Positions 62,807 to 64,000 of a stretch of DNA of 64,000 nucleotides are shown piece after piece (within the stretch, counting starts at the first letter, position 1; each line of letters begins with the position of its first letter). Source of the DNA: Corynebacterium faecale. GTDB lineage: Bacteria > Actinomycetota > Actinomycetes > Mycobacteriales > Mycobacteriaceae. The position numbers and the translations under genes are program-made. Where the stretch lies: positions 558,001-622,000 of the forward strand of contig NZ_CP047204.1 in assembly GCF_030408735.1 (NCBI RefSeq). Reading direction: 5' to 3'. The notes beneath the pieces are model-generated. The model did no database searches. It worked only from the letters and a program-made list of their open reading frames with translations, and was not told where the DNA came from.

Positions 62807-63730
62807 TCAACCCCTCATCGCCACTCCCTGCTTCCAATAACCCATGAAGGCAACCTGTGAACGGTCCAGACCATGCTCTTTCACCAGAGCCCTGCGGAGC
62901 CCCGTCACCAACGCGCTCTCCCCGGCGATCCAGTAGTAGGTGTGTCTGTCAGAGCAGGTTTCTGCTAATTCCTCACCCATGGACGAAAACACAGGTGTCT
63001 CCCACAGCAGATCAGATGCGGATTCGGCGACGGTGGGGTGCGCGCGGATAAGCGTCACGCCGAGGTGCCCCAGCACAGCGGGGATGAGAAGCTCACCGTG
63101 GCCCGCGCCCAGGCGCGGCAGCCACCGGATATCCACGCCAGATGGGGTGCTGATGGGCAGCACATCAGCTGGGGTGGGTATTTCAATGAAGGCGACACCG
63201 GTGCTGTCCGGCCCCAGGTCTTCGAGGATGCGGGCAATGGCGGGTGCAGCGGTTTCATCGCCGGCCAACACGATCGCTGTGGCATCGCCTGGGGCGAACT
63301 CGATACCGGAGGGCTCCGCGCCGGGCTGCGGTGCCACGATGATGATCTCATCGCCGCGCGTTGCGTCCTCCGCCCACGCCGCAGCGGGACCGGGATCGGT
63401 GTGAATGACAAAATCCACCGTCAGGTGTACTGGGGCGACTGTTTCATCCAAGGCGCGGATGGAATAGGTACGCATGACCCCGCGTGTGGCTTCCGGCAGC
63501 GCACACCAGGTGGCGTACCAGTTCCCGTTCACGCCGGATAAAACCGGCAGTGCATGGCCGGGAGCAGGGAAGATCAATTTGATGCGCTGATCAAAAATAC
63601 CCGATCCGGAGCTACCCACCCCGGGTGCGGCGAAGGTGATGCGGATGAAATGCGGGGAGAGCTTCTCAACGCTCAGCACCGTGGCTGTCACCGGTGCGTG
63701 GCTGGGGCGGCTTTTGGTTGAGGTGTTCAT
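62807..63730 (-). CDS. siderophore-interacting flavoprotein
   Basis: A 307-residue SIP-type ferric-siderophore reductase that releases iron in the cytoplasm. The FAD-binding motif MRTYSIR (near 91) and the C-terminal YYWIAGESALVTGLRRALVKEHG are typical. It overlaps the preceding ABC ATPase gene by four bases, which makes it the tail of an iron-siderophore uptake operon. Confidence 0.92.
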   Translation of the reverse strand: MNTSTKSRPSHAPVTATVLSVEKLSPHFIRITFAAPGVGSSGSGIFDQRIKLIFPAPGHALPVLSGVNGNWYATWCALPEATRGVMRTYSIRALDETVAPVHLTVDFVIHTDPGPAAAWAEDATRGDEIIIVAPQPGAEPSGIEFAPGDATAIVLAGDETAAPAIARILEDLGPDSTGVAFIEIPTPADVLPISTPSGVDIRWLPRLGAGHGELLIPAVLGHLGVTLIRAHPTVAESASDLLWETPVFSSMGEELAETCSDRHTYYWIAGESALVTGLRRALVKEHGLDRSQVAFMGYWKQGVAMRG

Positions 63731-63999
63731 GGGCTGACCTTTTCCTGGGTGGTGTGGTGTCTTCCGATGGGCAGGACCAGCGGGGCACCGGATACCGGAT
63801 CCGGGATCACCTGCGCGGTCACCCCGAAGACCTCGGACATGGTGTCCGGGGTGACCACCTCGGCAGGGGTGCCGGTTGCGTGAACCCGGCCCGCATTCAT
63901 GGCGATGAGGTGATCGGAGTAGCGGGCAGCCAACCCCAGATCATGCAGCACCATGACAATCGTGGTGCCCAGGCGATGATTGAGGTCGGTGAGCAGATC
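63727..63999 (-). CDS. iron-siderophore ABC transporter ATPase, N-terminus outside window
   Basis: About 90 C-terminal residues of an FecE/FepC-type ATPase. The switch histidine segment TTIVMVLHDLGLAARYSDHLIAMNAGRV is followed by TPAEVVTPDTMSEVFGV, typical of iron-chelate importers. The first part of the gene lies beyond the right window edge, so its Walker motifs are not visible. Confidence 0.9.
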   Translation of the reverse strand, partial: DLLTDLNHRLGTTIVMVLHDLGLAARYSDHLIAMNAGRVHATGTPAEVVTPDTMSEVFGVTAQVIPDPVSGAPLVLPIGRHHTTQEKVSP

Positions 64000-64000
64000 G

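Overview
The window looks like chromosomal DNA of a Corynebacterium close to C. efficiens or C. glutamicum. The evidence is a decaprenoxanthin (C50 carotenoid) operon with a divergent MarR regulator, the monomeric isocitrate dehydrogenase, metX/metY and metQNI with McbR-type operators, cstA with a small YbdD partner, a TetR-controlled phenylacetate (paa) cluster, and a gene order (metINQ - dnaE2 - crt - sirR - folD - metX - metY - cstA - icd) that I recall from C. glutamicum. Base composition is moderately GC-rich, many starts are GTG, and genes are tightly packed with ATGA/GTGA overlaps. The species is an inference.

Left part (1-15 kb): a truncated galU, a secreted CAP-domain protein, an orphan LuxR-type response regulator with a small membrane protein, and an AT-richer surface-protein gene with a Thr/Pro/Val stalk. 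Next come imuA'-imuB and, 4 kb further on, dnaE2; these are the parts of the SOS mutasome. The methionine importer operon metQNI lies between them. metQ and dnaE2 diverge from one intergenic region that carries McbR-like operators and a LexA-like box.

Middle part (15-39 kb): the carotenoid operon crtE-mmpL-crtB-crtI-crtYe-crtYf-crtEb (minus strand) with divergent crtR. It is followed by a secreted lipocalin, an SDR/DUF2867-type protein and a DNA photolyase, which together look like a photoprotection neighbourhood. Then come a glycosyltransferase, two bacterial PH-domain membrane proteins, a DtxR/SirR-type regulator, a membrane hydrolase-like protein, a sirtuin, a lipoprotein, a deaminase, trmL, folD and a small membrane protein. 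An apparently intact IS1380-family element (17-bp inverted repeats, 5-bp TTTAA duplication) sits directly behind the stop codon of a lipoprotein gene.

Phenylacetate island (39-54 kb): an MHS-type transporter, paaK and paaR on the minus strand, then paaI, paaABCDE-paaG-paaJ-paaF-paaH and paaZ on the plus strand, with one extra thioesterase on the minus strand. These encode activation of phenylacetate to its CoA thioester, ring epoxidation, isomerisation, ring opening, and beta-oxidation to acetyl-CoA and succinyl-CoA. Three 22-bp PaaR-type operators and one shortened relative lie upstream of the transcription units.

Right part (54-64 kb): metX and metY with McbR-type operators, cstA with its ybdD-like partner, a secreted hypothetical protein, icd, and the end of an iron-siderophore operon (siderophore-interacting flavoprotein and a truncated ABC ATPase). 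A 75-bp palindromic repeat occurs twice, at 31.3 kb and 59.6 kb. No rRNA, tRNA, CRISPR array or prophage was seen. The most interesting unexplained items are the paired 75-bp palindromes, the hairpin hiding the transposase ribosome-binding site, the doubled McbR operators, and the carotenoid/lipocalin/photolyase neighbourhood.
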